From the NCBI GenBank assembly GCA_024220505.1, contig JAKZZE010000034.1, positions 248,001 through 312,000 of the forward strand: a DNA stretch of 64,000 bases, read 5' to 3'. Each line of letters opens with the position of its first letter. Within the stretch, counting starts at the first letter, position 1. This stretch comes from Rhizopus arrhizus (Eukaryota; Mucoromycota; Mucoromycetes; Mucorales; Rhizopodaceae). Shown here piece by piece: positions 35,289 to 48,329 of this stretch. The notes below the pieces were generated by a model that searched no databases, was not told the origin of the DNA, and saw only the letters and a list, made by a program, of their open reading frames with translations. The position numbers were made by a program, and so were the translations under genes.

Positions 35289-36357
35289 GGGAATGAAAAA
35301 GAAAGAGAAAAAAAAATAGTTAGTTTGCTACGCGTCTAGATTATGCTTGCTGAGCTTTTATAACTCAGACATCACTGCACTTTTTTTTTTCTTTGTAATT
35401 GTAGATGATTTGCAATGACAGGGCGAAATAGCCAATCAAAATCTTTAGCTTGCTACACTTTCACACATTAAGAATTATAAGAATGCTATGGTGTGAATAT
35501 TTCTGCTCATTTAGTTTTTTCGAAACCTTCATTGATGAAAAGATCTTAAAAGTCTATGGTTTTATTCCTCACTTTTTTAGGTAAATCTTTCTTTGCATAT
35601 ATCATCACAGGATCTTGTCATGGTAAGTAGTTGATTTACAATTCAATATTTCCTAAGGACCATTTGTTGGAACTTGTTTCGCTCACTGACATGCCCTTTA
35701 GAAGGTATGGCCTCCCGCTTTACCTTTAACCATCTTATTAAACAATAGTACTGAGATAAGATTAACCTGAACTTATCATCCTAAATTTCGGACCTGTCTT
35801 AGGTTCTTCAGGGTTCTCCTTTTCTAGCTGTTCTCTTTTGGCAGTCCCTTCTCTTATTTTTTGTATCCAAATAGGGGATGCTTTCTCAAATTAGCATGGA
35901 TTGCCATACCACACCCACCCATACACTACTTGGTTTTAATTTACATTCGTTTTGTGTATTTTTTTTTTTCATTTTCACACAACAAAAGATAGAAGATGTA
36001 GCCAAAATAATAAAGCTAAAATCTTTCCATTTTTTTTATTCATGATTTTGTACGAGTAAGCGGCTTTTTTTAATTCAACCATACTTGTAAAAATATTTGT
36101 TATGGCTAAAAGCAAAGTAACTTATACTAAACCTACCAATGAATGTCCTGCATAAAAGTATTCATAAGGCTCATCAAAGTAACAAAGTAGTGACTATCTA
36201 ATTTCATGTTAGTGTGTTCGAGTTCATAAAGTAAACAGTTGTGACAAGTAAACACATGTAATGATTTGTGTAACAATTATGTTTTTTTAACCGGCACTTT
36301 TAAAGATCGGTTCGTGAATTTTTTTTTCTTTTTCTCTCTTTTTCCAAAAGGGATATC
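35289..36357. other. 1-kb upstream region of TUP1, divergent from UBP14
   Basis: No protein-coding frame is supported. The stretch has pyrimidine-rich tracts close to both starts (about 35380 and 36320-36345). A GTAAAT...CACAG pair near 35580-35612 could be a 5' UTR intron, but there is no way to test it here. The length suggests that the two divergent promoters share it. Confidence 0.4.
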
Positions 36358-38527
36358 ATGTCTGTTTACAATCATAGACCTATGGGTCCGCCTACACCCA
36401 GTCGTCTTATGGAGCTATTAGATGCTGTTAAAAATGAATACGATCAACTTGCTCAAGAAGTTATGGTCTGTAAAAGTCAAAGAGACGAATATGAGCTTAA
36501 AAGTAAGAAATAATAAAAAAGAAAAGGATTTTTACTTAAGACCGTGTTATTGTATAGTGAACAGTCAAATCCAAGAAATGAATATGTTTCAACAAAATTT
36601 GATGGAACTTGAAAGAACACAACAAATGATCAAGAAACAGTAAACAAATTGAAATCATTTAAACATGTTCCTTAAATTAACTTTTTATTTATTTCTCGTT
36701 TAGATATGAAGACGAAATTGCTCGTCTTCGTCAGCAACTTGAACAGCATGTAAGGAAAAAAAAAAAAAAGAAATTAAAAAAAAGTAAAAAGCTTATAAAA
36801 AAGGTGCAACAGTCTCAACATGGTGGAGCAGCACCCCCACCTGCAGCATATGGAGGTATAACAACAAAATAAAGGAGAAAGAAAAAAATTCACTTTTTAG
36901 TGTAGGTCCAAGCGGATATCAGCAACAACCACCTCCACCATTAATGGATACAAAGCCTCCTGTGCATCATTCTGGTTATCCAGTAGGACCACCGCCTACT
37001 CATGCACCACCCAACGCTTCTTCAGCACCTCCTCCTCCTCATCCTTCGTCTGGAACACCTTATATGAACGGTGGATCACCTCTTCCTTCTAATGCTCCTC
37101 CTCCATCATCACAATGTAGGCGTTGCATATCATCTTATTATTTTTTTTAAACATGATATATAGTGACTAGAGGGGCCAATCTTGTAAAAGGTGGGGCTGG
37201 ACCTCAGACACCCAATGAGCCACTGGGTGATATCAATCCTGAAAATGTACCTGCAAATATGAAAGTAGAAGGCCAAGATTGGTTTGCATTGTAACGTCTA
37301 CAATAATAATATTGATCTATTACGTGGTGATTAACATTTATAATAGATTTAATCCTAAAGCGACCCGTTATCTCAAGGTAGATCTCTTACATACATTTGA
37401 TCATGGCAGTGTTGTTTGCTGTGTTAAATTCAGTGCTGATGGTCGCTTTCTTGCTGCTGGCTGTAATCAAGCAACCTACATCTATGATACGGTCACTTCT
37501 ACTCGTGTTGCGTAAGTTTACAAACTTTTTTATGCATTCTTTGTATTCAATCGCTTTTAGTGTTCTTCAAGACGAAAATGCTGGGCGTGAAGGTGATTTG
37601 TATATTCGTTCTGTTAGTTTTAGCCCTGATGGAAAATATTTGGCAACAGGCGCTGAAGACAAACAAATCAGAGTATGTCGTCTTACACACACAAAACATG
37701 TGAGATTCATTTATTCTTGTTTAGATTTGGGATATTGCAAAGAAGCGTATTCGCGGTGTATTGACTGGACATGAACAGGATATTTATTCATTAGAATTCA
37801 GTCGTGATGGGCGTATCCTTGTTTCTGGATCAGGCGATCGTACAGCTCGTATTTGGGATTGGCAGTCATTACGCTGCTTACATGAGCTTCGCATCAATGA
37901 TGTCGATCAGCAAGATTTGGGCGTAACCAGTGTGGCTACCTCTCCAGACAGCCGTCTTGTGGCTGCTGGTAGTTTGGATAAAGTCGTACGTGTCTGGGAC
38001 GCGCATACGGGACAATTGTTGGAACGCTTAGAGGGTCATAAGGATAGCGTTTATTCTGTTGCGTTTATGCCGGATGGGAAGACATTAGTAAGTGGAAGTT
38101 TGGATAAAACGTTGCGTATGTGGCAACTGGGTGCAGGTGAAAGAGGCTATGAACGTAATAAGAATGCTTGTATTCAAGTGTTTTCTGGTCATAAAGTAAG
38201 TAAAAAGGAAAATAAATGGATTGTTACTCATAGGTTTATAGGATTTTGTGTTATCAGTAGCAACAACATCTGATGGTAATTGGATTGTATCAGGTTCAAA
38301 AGATCGTGGTGTGCAATTTTGGGATCCACGCACAGGTCAAACACAGTTCATGCTTCAAGGTCATAAGAATTCTGGTAAGAAAAAGTCAATGGTAAAAGAA
38401 CAACAATAACCATCTCTTTTTGATAGTTATTTCTGTTGCAACAAGTCCTGGTCATAAGCCAATGTTTGCTACTGGTTCTGGTGATAACCGTGCACGTATT
38501 TGGAGTTATGAACCTTTAGGTCCATAA
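36358..38527 (+). CDS. TUP1: Tup1 transcriptional corepressor, WD40 protein
   Basis: Global corepressor that acts with Ssn6/Cyc8 at promoters. Eleven exons: 36358-36502, 36558-36639, 36704-36749, 36804-36855, 36906-37115, 37164-37290, 37347-37511, 37561-37672, 37725-38195, 38242-38374, 38427-38527; 547 residues. The N-terminal coiled coil ([20 protein letters not shown] to LEQH, about residues 15-91) is the Tup1 tetramerisation domain. A Pro-rich linker follows ([13 protein letters not shown] and similar). Seven WD40 repeats start at [20 protein letters not shown] and end [12 protein letters not shown]. Introns are 46-64 nt; the 46-nt exon 3 is among the smallest in the window. Exon 8 joins to exon 9 to give [15 protein letters not shown], a normal WD blade. 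Confidence 0.95.
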
Positions 38528-38809
38528 GTGTTTATATAAGAAGGGAAAAAACAAAGTTTGAAACCTGTGTGACGTAGAAGAGTTTATATTGTTATTTGCT
38601 TTATAAAAAAATTAAAAAAAAGCCAAAAAAGGAGGTAATATTTTACACTGCTTAAGGGTACCAATTTACAATATTTTCGTTTCCAACTTGCATAACTGCC
38701 ATCCTCACTTTATGGAAACAAACATTTCTTTAAATCAAAATCTTTTACTGTTCGAACTTTGAGTACAGTTTATTATCTAGACTCATTAGTCAATTTTTTT
38801 CTTTCTCTC

Positions 38810-39423
38810 TCAACCTCCCTGTTATCAAGCTGACTATGTCTTATTTTGCTTTTGGTCATAGACCAAAATTGTTTGATAGAATTGAATTCTGGTGAATATG
38901 GAGGAAGATAAGCGCAGGGATGACCTTACCTGTAATTATTTCTTTAATTTCATCAGCAGTATGTATAGGTGTGCTGTCCATTCTCAAATAAAAGCTTTTC
39001 AATTCAGGAAATCTATCTATACAACTCAATGTATAGGATATGAATAGAATATAATAACCAGTTACAATTCCTTTAGGTAATCTATTTCTAGTTTCACTTT
39101 CTTTTCTTTTACATGATCTGATTACTTTTTTTTTGGGCTTATAATATTCTTATTTCAATGCTTACTACACGTATTGCGTAAATTGCACCCATAATTGTAT
39201 ATGATACTGCTTGAGCAGGACGAATTGTTGATCTCTTGATTAATACGCTATATTCATTTGAAATGAAAAACCCTATAACAGTATTTTTCCATCTGAGTCC
39301 TTTGAATGCTTCAGTCAAATTATCGACAGTATCTCTGATGATGTATAATGTATTTTTATAGAAAAAAAGTTCTCTGGCCATTAATATGCATATTATAAAT
39401 GTTTCCAATGCAGGCCCTTTCAA
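38810..39423 (-). pseudogene. IS630/Tc1-like transposase relic
   Basis: Minus-strand pieces read RGPALE-like start, GLRWKNTVIGFFISNEY, then DSTPIHTADEIKEIITGK (normally DNAPIH) and CAYLPPYSPEFNSIKQFWSM. The last block normally reads NPIEQFW, so the catalytic Glu has become Lys. Frameshifts separate the parts. It belongs to the same broad transposase family as the relic at 14810-15537. No terminal repeats were found. Confidence 0.7.
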
Positions 39424-39914
39424 TCTTTTCTGTCAAGTATTTTATTTTTTTAAAGATTCTTATCATTAATATTGAGCTCAGATTTATTCATATTGAATAA
39501 TAATGTTAATTATATGCTATTTGAAAACATGAAATGCTCATTTGTTTATAATCTTTTTTTTTTCGTGTTATGTCTTTAGGATTATCTTTTTTAAGCCTGA
39601 TTCCGTCTATTAGGGATCAATTCGAATGAGATAGCATTATCGTATATTGTATTCAAATCTTCAGTCAATCAGCATTTCAAAATTATTCAAAAATAAAAAG
39701 TCTATAATTTGTTTTTGTAAATATATTTTTGTGGGGAAAAAAAAATCGATGGTGACACAAAGTTGATTAATAAATGCAGTGCAATCTTTAGTTTGAAGCA
39801 AGATTCCCTTCTCTTTTAGAATTAGAATGGTCACTGCGCTAAAACATACCTGTAAGACAGACTCACGCTGCATGATTCATGTGACCTTCTCACAAATATA
39901 AGAAAGGAGAAAAG

Positions 39915-39923
39915 TATAAATAG
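39915..39923 (+). promoter_or_regulatory. TATA box of the acetyl-CoA synthetase gene
   Basis: TATAAATAG stands 38 bp before the ATG at 39961. It is the clearest TATA match upstream of any plus-strand gene here, and the TSS would lie very close to the start codon. Confidence 0.5.
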
Positions 39924-39960
39924 TGTGTGCTTTTTATTTTATTCCTTCTAAGTTTTTATT

Positions 39961-42122
39961 ATGACAAATGCTATAGAAAATACTATTTATCCTGTTCCAC
40001 AAAGATTATTAACTGATAAAAAGCTTCCTAAACCTTTTATTTCAAGTTTTGAAGAATATAAACAAAAATGGCAAGAAAGTGTAAATGACCCAAACAAGTT
40101 CTTTGGAAATGTAACGTACAACACAAAAAAAAAAGAAAAAAAAAAAACGCGTTTATAAACTGATGATCCTTGTACTTAGCTTGCCAAGGAATTATTACAT
40201 TGGACAAAACCATTTGAAACAGTATTGAGTGGAAGTTTAAGCAATGGTGATGTTGCTTGGTTTTTGGAAGGTGAGCTAAATGCTTCATTTAATTGTGTGG
40301 ATCGGCATGCATTAAAAACACCAAATAAGGTTACTTTGTAACTATATTTAAACCAAAGCAATCCTTTTCTCACACAACCATCAATTAGATTGCTATCATA
40401 CATGAGGGAGATGAACCAGGCAATGCCCATAAAATTAGCTATCGCGAATTATTACAAGAAGTATGTCGCGTTGCAAATGTACTCAAATCATTAAATGTTC
40501 AAAAAGGGGATACTGTGGTCATATATATGCCAGTGGTACCCGAGGCTATTTATGCCATGATTGCCTGTGCTCGCTTAGGCGTAATTCATTCTGTCATCTT
40601 TGCTGGTTTTTCTTCCGAGTCTCTTTGTGATCGCATTAATGATTGTGGTGCGCGCATCATCTTGACTGCCGATGAAGGCCGTCGAGGAGGTAAAAGCATT
40701 GCAATAAAACATATTGTGGATGAAGCTCTCAAAAACACTCCCACGATTGAACACGTCCTGATTTTGCGTCGGACTGGACTGAATATATCGCTGACTCCTG
40801 GTCGAGATCTTTGGTGGCATGAAGAGCTAGCCAAGGCTCGCCCCTACTGTCCTCCAGTAGCAGTCAATGCAGAACACCCTCTCTTTTTGCTCCATACATC
40901 AGGGTCAACAGGTACAGCCAAGGGTGTGGTCCATGCTACGGCTGGTTACCTCCTTGGAGCAGCAGCAACTGTGAAATATATCTTTGACTATCATGAAGAC
41001 GATGTTTATGCTTGTATAGCTGATATCGGATGGATCATAGGTCACACTTACATTGTTTATGGCCCACTTTCTCTAGGTGCCACCACTGTTTTATTTGAAT
41101 CCACGCCTACTTATCCCACCCCTTCTCGTTTCTGGCAAATGGTCGAGAACCACAAGATTACTCAGTTTTATACGGCTCCGACAGCCATTCGTGCCCTTCG
41201 TCGATTGGGAGATCAATGGATTGACAAGTGTGACCTTTCTTCTCTCCGTGTCATTGGTTCGGTAGGTGAGCCGATCAATCCGGAAACTTGGGAGTGGTAT
41301 TACCAAAAGATAGGCCAAGGTCAGTGTGCGGTAGTGGATACTTACTGGCAAACCGAAACAGGCTCTATCATCATCACACCTTTACCTGGTGCCACAGTGA
41401 CCAAGCCAGGGTCAGCCACGTTCCCTTTTTTTGGTATCAAACCTGTCCTTTTGGATCTGACAACAGGAGCTGAATTGAAAGGAAATGATGTCACTGGTGT
41501 CTTGGCTATCTCTCAGCCTTGGCCATCGATGGCTCGTAGTATTTATAGAAATCATGATCGATACCTTAATACCTATTTGAACCCCTATAAAGGTTATTAT
41601 TTCACGGGTGATGGAGCAACACGTGATAAAGATGGTTATATTTGGATTTGTGGGCGTGTGGATGGTAAACATAATACAGCACAAAATGGTGACTTTTCTA
41701 ATCTTTCTCTCTCTCTCTCTTTAGATATCATTAATGTCTCCGGCCATCGTCTTTCTATAGTAGAAATCGAGTCTGCCTTGACCCTTCATCCATCTGTAGC
41801 CGAAGCAGCTGTTGTAGGTGGTCATGATGATTTGACTGGCCAGTGTATCCATGCGTTTGTTATTTTGAAGCCCAATCTTGATGATTCTAAAGAACTTGAG
41901 AAGGAGCTGGCCTTGCAAGTGCGTAAAGTGATTGGTCCTTTTGCTACACCGAAGCGTATCTATGTCATCAATGACTTGCCAAGGACCCGTTCTGGTAAAA
42001 TTATGCGTCATATTCTTCAAAAAATTATCAATAAAGAGCAAGATTCACTGGGTGATATCTCTGCTCTGGCAGATCATTCTATCCTAAATGATTTAGTCAA
42101 ACACGTAAACTGTGGAAAATAA
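39961..42122 (+). CDS. ACS: acetyl-CoA synthetase (AMP-forming)
   Basis: Activates acetate to acetyl-CoA with ATP, in the cytosol or nucleus. Exons 39961-40110, 40180-40329, 40389-41664 and 41725-42122 give 657 residues, the usual length. Motifs: the AMP-binding loop [18 protein letters not shown], the adenine-binding [26 protein letters not shown] (restored by the third splice) and the C-terminal acetylatable Lys in [12 protein letters not shown]. Introns are 69, 59 and 60 nt. The last intron has no stop and is a multiple of three, so unspliced RNA would insert 20 residues in the hinge. The ITPase gene starts 104 bp downstream. Confidence 0.95.
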
Positions 42123-42225
42123 AATTATTTTGAGAAAGGAAAAATAAATAAGCGATCTGTCATCCCTTCCCTTTTTTGAGTCTCTTTTTTTTAAAAAAAA
42201 AAAACCCCCAATCAAAAAGTAGATT

Positions 42226-43059
42226 ATGAGTGCACAGCAATTACCTAAACTTGGTATTTTATCTTTCTAATAAATCTTCTTATTCAAAACTTACTCTTGT
42301 TTGTTTGCTTAGTATTTGTCACCGGCAATAAAAACAAGTTGGCTGAAGTACAAGCTATTTTGAAAGGTGTCATCGATGTCGAATCTCACAATCTGGATTG
42401 TAAGCATTCATAACTAAAAAGCGTGTATAAACTAAACTTTATACTAGTACCCGAACTTCAAGGAGAAACTCAGGAAATTGCTAAACAAAAATGCAAGATT
42501 GCTGCTGAAACAGTAAGGATAGACATACCTTTTGTAAACTTGGCTAACACTCTATATGTAGCTAAATGGTCCTTGTATTACAGAAGATACATCTTTATGC
42601 TTTAATGCTATGAATGGCTTACCTGGTCCTTATATGTAAAGAGTTTTTTTCTTTCTTGGGATAAAAATTAAGCTGATATACAACATTATAGTAAATGGTT
42701 CTTGAGCTCTCTTGGACATGACGGTCTCAATAAGATGCTTGCAGGATTTGATGATAAATCTGCTTTTGCCCTTTGCACTTTTGGCTATTGCGAAGGACCT
42801 GGTCATGAACCTGTTATTTTTGAAGGAAAAACGCCTGTAAGCATCATGATTGTCAAGCTAGATATAGGACTTATTTTGTTTGTAGGGTAAGATTGTTCCT
42901 TCTCGAGGACCTACTACTTTTGGTTGGGACAGCGTCTTTCAACCCGATGGATATGAGCAAACTTATGCAGAATTAGATAAGAGTATTAAAAATTCAATCT
43001 CACACCGTTCAAGAGCCTTAGATGAATTGAAAAAGTACTTTCAACAAAAAGAACAATAA
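42226..43059 (+). CDS. HAM1: inosine triphosphate pyrophosphatase (Ham1/ITPA)
   Basis: Removes ITP, dITP and XTP from nucleotide pools by cleaving them to the monophosphate. Six small exons (42226-42253, 42313-42399, 42448-42512, 42562-42635, 42692-42836, 42886-43059) give 190 residues. Seen: the substrate loop [16 protein letters not shown], then [56 protein letters not shown] and the end [14 protein letters not shown]. Five introns of 48-59 nt; the first exon has only 28 nt. The start follows a long A run, and the frame is confirmed by the family motif directly after the first splice. Confidence 0.93.
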
Positions 43060-44296
43060 AGCCCTTTTTTTTTTTTTTTTTTACTTTAGTACCCCTTTGA
43101 ACAATGATTATGAATGACATAAGAAGTAAGGAGAAGAGACAACATTCCAATTGCTATTCATCAATTTCTTTTTTTTTTAAAAAAAAAAAAGACAGCGAAA
43201 GCAGGACTTTGGTCAACAGAGATCACTTCGATCCGAAAGTACAGCGAATTATAAAAGGATGAACAAGAATTTGATAGTGTGGACTGCATAAAATTTCAAA
43301 TTCATTGCAATATTTTTGAGATTGATACATTATGCAATAAGTCGAATTATAACTTTTTATCGATGTTCTTCCTTTCTATTAACGCCTCTCTTTCTTTTTT
43401 TTTTTTTTTTTTTTTTTCTATCTTTAAAATACTTTTTTAGTTAGTACCAAGTCCTTAAAGAGCACGTATCAACTATTAGCTTAAATCTTTCTTTCTGTCC
43501 CTTGAGCATGAATACTTCAATAGTCACGTTTTGTCTGATACTATTTGAATAAGAATGTCTTTAGTGCATCTCTTTTATAACATTCCAATAGAAACTAGGC
43601 ATTACTTTCTCCTTCTTTCATGTTCTTTTAAGGAAAAAAAAAGGGAACCGTTTTTTAAAGAAAGAAAGCCTGACTTTACTTGCATAAAATTAAATTGGCT
43701 AATTTTCTATAAAGAAGGAGTCTTTGGGCTCATGGAGAATGATGTTTGAAAGAACACTTATGCTATTAGAATAAAAAATAAAAAAAAGGAAAAGCCTGGC
43801 TACGATGATTTGAAGAGTTGTTAAAAGTAGTCCTTTGAAGAGATCAGACAGGAAAGGTCGTCTCCCATTCCAATAGTTTGGATAACAAAGTTGCATAATT
43901 CAGGGATTTTTTTTTTTTTTTTTTTTTTTTCAACTGTAATAAAAGATGAAGCTTCTTTCTTTATCCGAACGAGGGGAAAGTTTTATTAAATGGGTTTTCT
44001 TTGAATCTCCTTAACTTTATTGTCTTCGTCTTCCTACATCTCCTTTGAATGTACATGAAAGTGTATTGAATGAAGTAATACTCTAGTTTTCTATCCTCCT
44101 TTGTGTCCCTTTTAAAACTTATTCTTCTTTGGTGTAAAATATTATAACTCGTTCATCCTTCTTTTTTTCTTTTATTTCATTTTATTTTAATAATAACAAT
44201 AATTCTTAATGACACACTTGAGTGACTTTAGTTTTTTACGTAAAAGAAAAGACATACAAAAATATTTGCTAGTTATTCATTGATATTATAGAAAGA
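43060..44296. other. intergenic, low-complexity
   Basis: Several long T runs (43063-43082, 43398-43417, 43909-43931) and A-rich patches. No gene, RNA gene or repeat family was recognised. Terminator and polyadenylation signals of the ITPase gene must lie in the first part but cannot be pinned down. Confidence 0.4.
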
Positions 44297-46063
44297 ATGG
44301 TGTCATTCGCGTACCTTTTCGCTTGGTATACATACCGAGTTTGGACTTTGGACCGTTTTAGCTGCTTACATCCAAAAAGATTAAAACAAGGCGAATTGAA
44401 AAGCATTGTTACTTTACTTGTCTTATTTATGATACCATTTCAACTATTTTATGGTAACAAGAAAAAGAAAAAGCACATTCTTATTTCTGTACTCAAATTA
44501 TACAAGATATAACATCTGTAACAATCAAGTACGAAGAAGGATTTGCTAATGTATTTGGACATATCTTTACAAAGCCTGAAATTATGTGGACAAAAGCAGA
44601 TCAAAGCCTAGTTATCCCTACAGGTACATTAATTTTCACTGAAAACAAGTTCATTTATACTCCTTTACATTAGAATACAGTTTATGTATTGGATTTTCAC
44701 TACAAACGTAAGTAGCAGGCGATAAAACCCAATACAACTATACTCATGCATTTTTCTTAGTGGTACTTTGGTATTACTTCAATGTTTTTGGAATTATCTC
44801 GCAAATTCAGTTGCAAGAGCAAGTTTTATGAGTAGTAAAGAGTTCATGTTTTATATCTTTTGGTAATAACCTAGTTTTTTATTTACTTACAATTTTTGCC
44901 CCCTAATATTTGCTGTTAGGACTTTTACCAGTTTCATTATCTTTCCTGTTTTACAATACAATTTTTCTCGTGATATTTATGAACCAACTTATAAAGAAAT
45001 CATGCCAGAGATGGTGTATGGTATTGAGCTCTTTATTGTCGCGTGTCTAGGTGTTGTCTCTCACTTTCGGTTTAAAAAACTACTAAAAAGTTCTCGCGAT
45101 ACAGTGAATGGTAGGTCCATCATTCCAAAAATTCGATACTTTCAAGAGATCAACTTGGTCCTATCCACCGTACTGTTTGGACACGGTACCTTATTGACTA
45201 TTCTTAGTTGTGATGGATTGACAGGAAGAAAGTATTTGAATGCTCACAAATTTTCTGCAGATTTTTTCATTTGCAATAGTAAGTTGTCTAAGGATGATGC
45301 TGTCTTTTATTTATTTTACATAGTTAACATGTGTGCTGTTATTACTTGGTTTTGTATGATTTTAATCTTTCATCCAAAGCAACAAAACCCTGCTGCCGAT
45401 GAAGACCCATTTGCAGATGATACATTAAACAATCAAAGTGGTATCGCCAGCACTTATGGCCAAACAACAACTCTTGTGATAACAAACTCAATGATTTCAA
45501 ACGAAAAAGATCTCAAAGGATTAAAAGAAGAAGCTATTCATCCTCTGAGTCATTCTAGTGTTACCAATACTTATCCAGTTAATTATGAAAACCCTTTCAA
45601 ATTTGGTCCTCTCCCAATCCCTCCTGAATCAAAATTTAATGATAGAAATAATACCTCCTTTTCGTCCACTGCACCCTCCATGAACACCCTTGTGTCTCAA
45701 AGTAGTCCTGAAAAGGATTGTTCCAAGCCTTATACATCTTATTTTTCTGACCAAGAACAGGCCATACACTTCTCTGAAAGAAATCCTTCCTATACATCAG
45801 AGAGCTACATTCCTCCTCCACTTTCTCCCGCACGAAAGGTACGTGATATTCCAACAGTTGCGACAGAGCAAGCACGAAGAAAATATAGCCATTCGATGAC
45901 AACTTCTCCATGTACTGAGGATGTAGGTGAGTTTGGTGTTACAAATCTTGGACAACGTGGTGTAATTCAGCGTGGTGCTCATGGTAAAAGCCAAAATTAT
46001 TTATCATCGCCACCGCCCCCTTCCCTTCCTCCTTCTTTTCCTCCTTCAGTACCTTTTTCATAA
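44297..46063 (+). CDS. multi-pass membrane protein, GPCR-like layout
   Basis: Not assigned to a known family. Exons 44297-44453, 44507-44623, 44674-44707, 44761-44862 and 44920-46063 give 517 residues; all four joins keep the frame and introns are 50-57 nt. Hydrophobic segments lie at about residues 41-55 (LKSIVTLLVLFMIPFQLFY), 95-125, 128-150, 165-185, 205-230 and 255-280, so six or seven membrane spans. The C-terminal 230 residues are polar, Ser/Pro-rich and end in a poly-Pro tail (SSPPPPSLPPSFPPSVP). The layout of many spans followed by a long cytoplasmic tail recalls fungal seven-helix receptors, but no diagnostic motif was seen. Exon 3 has only 34 nt. Confidence 0.7.
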
Positions 46064-47533
46064 TAAATTATACATTCAATGCAGAAACCTGATTTAAAAA
46101 TCGATTTTCTATGATGGATTATTCAACTTTAGTGTTGTGATGCGCATTATAGAAATAGTGACGTACTATGGTACGAATATATATAAAAGAAGATCCTTTG
46201 ATTTTACATATTTCTTACTGATTATTTTCTTCAAGCCCTAATTCTTAACTATAAGCAGATATCATCTGTTTATAAATCTCTATGTAATGAATACTTGGTT
46301 TTAACTCGAGAAAATTGAACAACAATATTCTTGTGTGCCTGTGTTTCCTTTATAGCATTTATAAATTCTCTTTAATAGCTTCTTTTTTTTTTTTTTTTTT
46401 TTTTTTTTCCTCTAATCTTTGCTTCCTTGGTATCAATGTCCTGTTTTTATCTTTCAGTTTGCTGCAATTTCAAATAAATATTCAACCTCAGCAAGCTGAG
46501 GAATACCATTAATGAACTGAATTATGCAGGAAATTTTGGAACCAAAAGCTATAAAAAGCATATAACGTTGTTTTGCGATAGCACGCCAAGGGCATTTGAA
46601 GCCAACTGGGCTTGTAGCAAGGCTTGAGGTTCTTGCCTATTTTTATTTGACGGACTGAATGTGCATCCTGCTCTGATGGATCTGTCTGAAAGTACTTATG
46701 ACGGCATTCAATCCTTTGATCGCACAATCCATGTAATCACATTAATTGTACTCAGGAAAGTAGCCTCTGTGCAGCATTTAGTCTACAATGACATCTTAAA
46801 TTCAACGTCTTTCAATTACAGCAAGCTGTTGATAAAGTAAAAAGCTCTTAAATGTCACTGATCGTCAAATCTATCTTTATCTTCTTACAGGTTTTATTTC
46901 ATCTCACGACACTGTACAAGCAAATCGAGACATTACTCTTTATTTTTACTAACAAGCAAAAATTTAAAAAAACTATATCTGGAAACTCTTTTGAGGGTTT
47001 TGTAGAGCAGTGCCATTGAAATCAATAATTGATATAAATATAAGAGTACACAAGGAAAATAAAAGATTTCACTGTCTTTGAGGTGGTGATCTTCGATGGG
47101 AAAAAAATTAAAATTGTATTCAGATAACTTGTATCTTAAGAGTTATTGGTGAAGTTCTTGTGCTTCAAGATGGTTGATAATGAAGACATTCATTTTGAAT
47201 CTATTTGATTTGCGCTGCCAATAGCCAATCAAACATCGTGGTGCTTGACAATTTACCTGAAGATGGTGTTTGCATTCAAGGTATTAATTTAATACATATC
47301 CATTAGCTATACTTTATGCTAGGTCGTTTTTTTATAGTATCACATGCTTGGATCGTTGTAGGAAGAGGACGGAGAAGAGAATGTTTAGAAGGTGCATAGA
47401 AATTACTTTTGCTACACAATGACTAGATGTACTGTCTAAGAAATGAAAATTCTTAATTTATGCAAAATTTACAATTAATAGGCTCAAACTTTTTTTTGGT
47501 TTCATTTTTTTTTTTTCTTTCTGCATTAATAAA
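46064..47533. other. intergenic, no gene recognised
   Basis: Contains a T run at about 46383-46407 and scattered small frames. The minus frame 46509-46727 is Cys-rich but matches nothing I know. A TATATATAAAAGAAG near 46178 stands alone. Confidence 0.35.
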
Positions 47534-48329
47534 ATGGATAAGAAATACAATATGATTGAAAAGCGTAATAGTTTCTCGGCCTATATTCCTATGCACAGAC
47601 GTACCGAAGAGCATGAGATATTTGCTAGAAGAGGCAGTATGAACAAGTATAGATCGGGTGAGTTTGAAGGAAAGAGATCCTCTCGTCGTTTTAGTACCAA
47701 TAGATTGAGCCGCAGCAGCTTTGATGAATTAGATTATGTTTGTAACATTTCTTTTTTGAATTGATGACTCAGCAGACAGATAATAACATGTATATAATAG
47801 AAGGATAATAATTCAGATGCTGAATGTCCTCAAGAAGATTGGGAGAATGTTTTAAGGCAATATGATCGATATGGTTCATTTGATGACGATAGAAGAAGAA
47901 GTAGGAGAGCCAGTCGTTTATTAGAACCCTATATTGATAATGTTACAGGTAATAATTATATAAAAATGAGTAAATCTGATAATTGTGCATAGTACAAGTG
48001 CCTCCGCCAGAGGAGCCAACGACTATATTGGATTGTTATGACTTTCCTTCTTCTTTTCAAACTCATCATTTGCATGACATATTCAGAGCTTACGAAACTA
48101 TGCGTGGAGGCTACAAGATTAAATGGTTGTCGGATACTCGTGCTTTGATTATCTTTGAACATCCTGCTACAGGTACTATTGTTGGTATTAAGTCGTGCTA
48201 GTGTTAACATTGTATTATATAAAAGCTAAAAAAGCATATATTGATAACGTAACAAATGCAAGTGCAAAGATACGCCCTTATGATGGACCTACTGATTTCT
48301 TAAGACGTAATAGCAAGATAGCACAATAA
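47534..48329 (+). CDS. R3HCC1L-like protein with RRM-like domain
   Basis: Exons 47534-47737, 47801-47948, 47993-48172 and 48226-48329 give 211 residues. The first half is Arg/Ser-rich and basic (RRFSTNRLSRSSFDELD). The second half, TTILDCYDFPSSFQTHHLHD, then YKIKWLSDTRALIIFEHPAT and AKKAYIDNV, is the RRM-like fold found at the C-terminus of R3HCC1 and R3HCC1L (growth-inhibition related) proteins: a 'fate of DFP-x-x-F' strand, a KWxxDTxALxxF strand and a closing helix. The R3H domain of the animal proteins is not seen. The first intron join is ambiguous; using 47742-47816 instead gives nearly the same protein. The third intron contains a near-normal stop-rich read-through. Confidence 0.7.
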
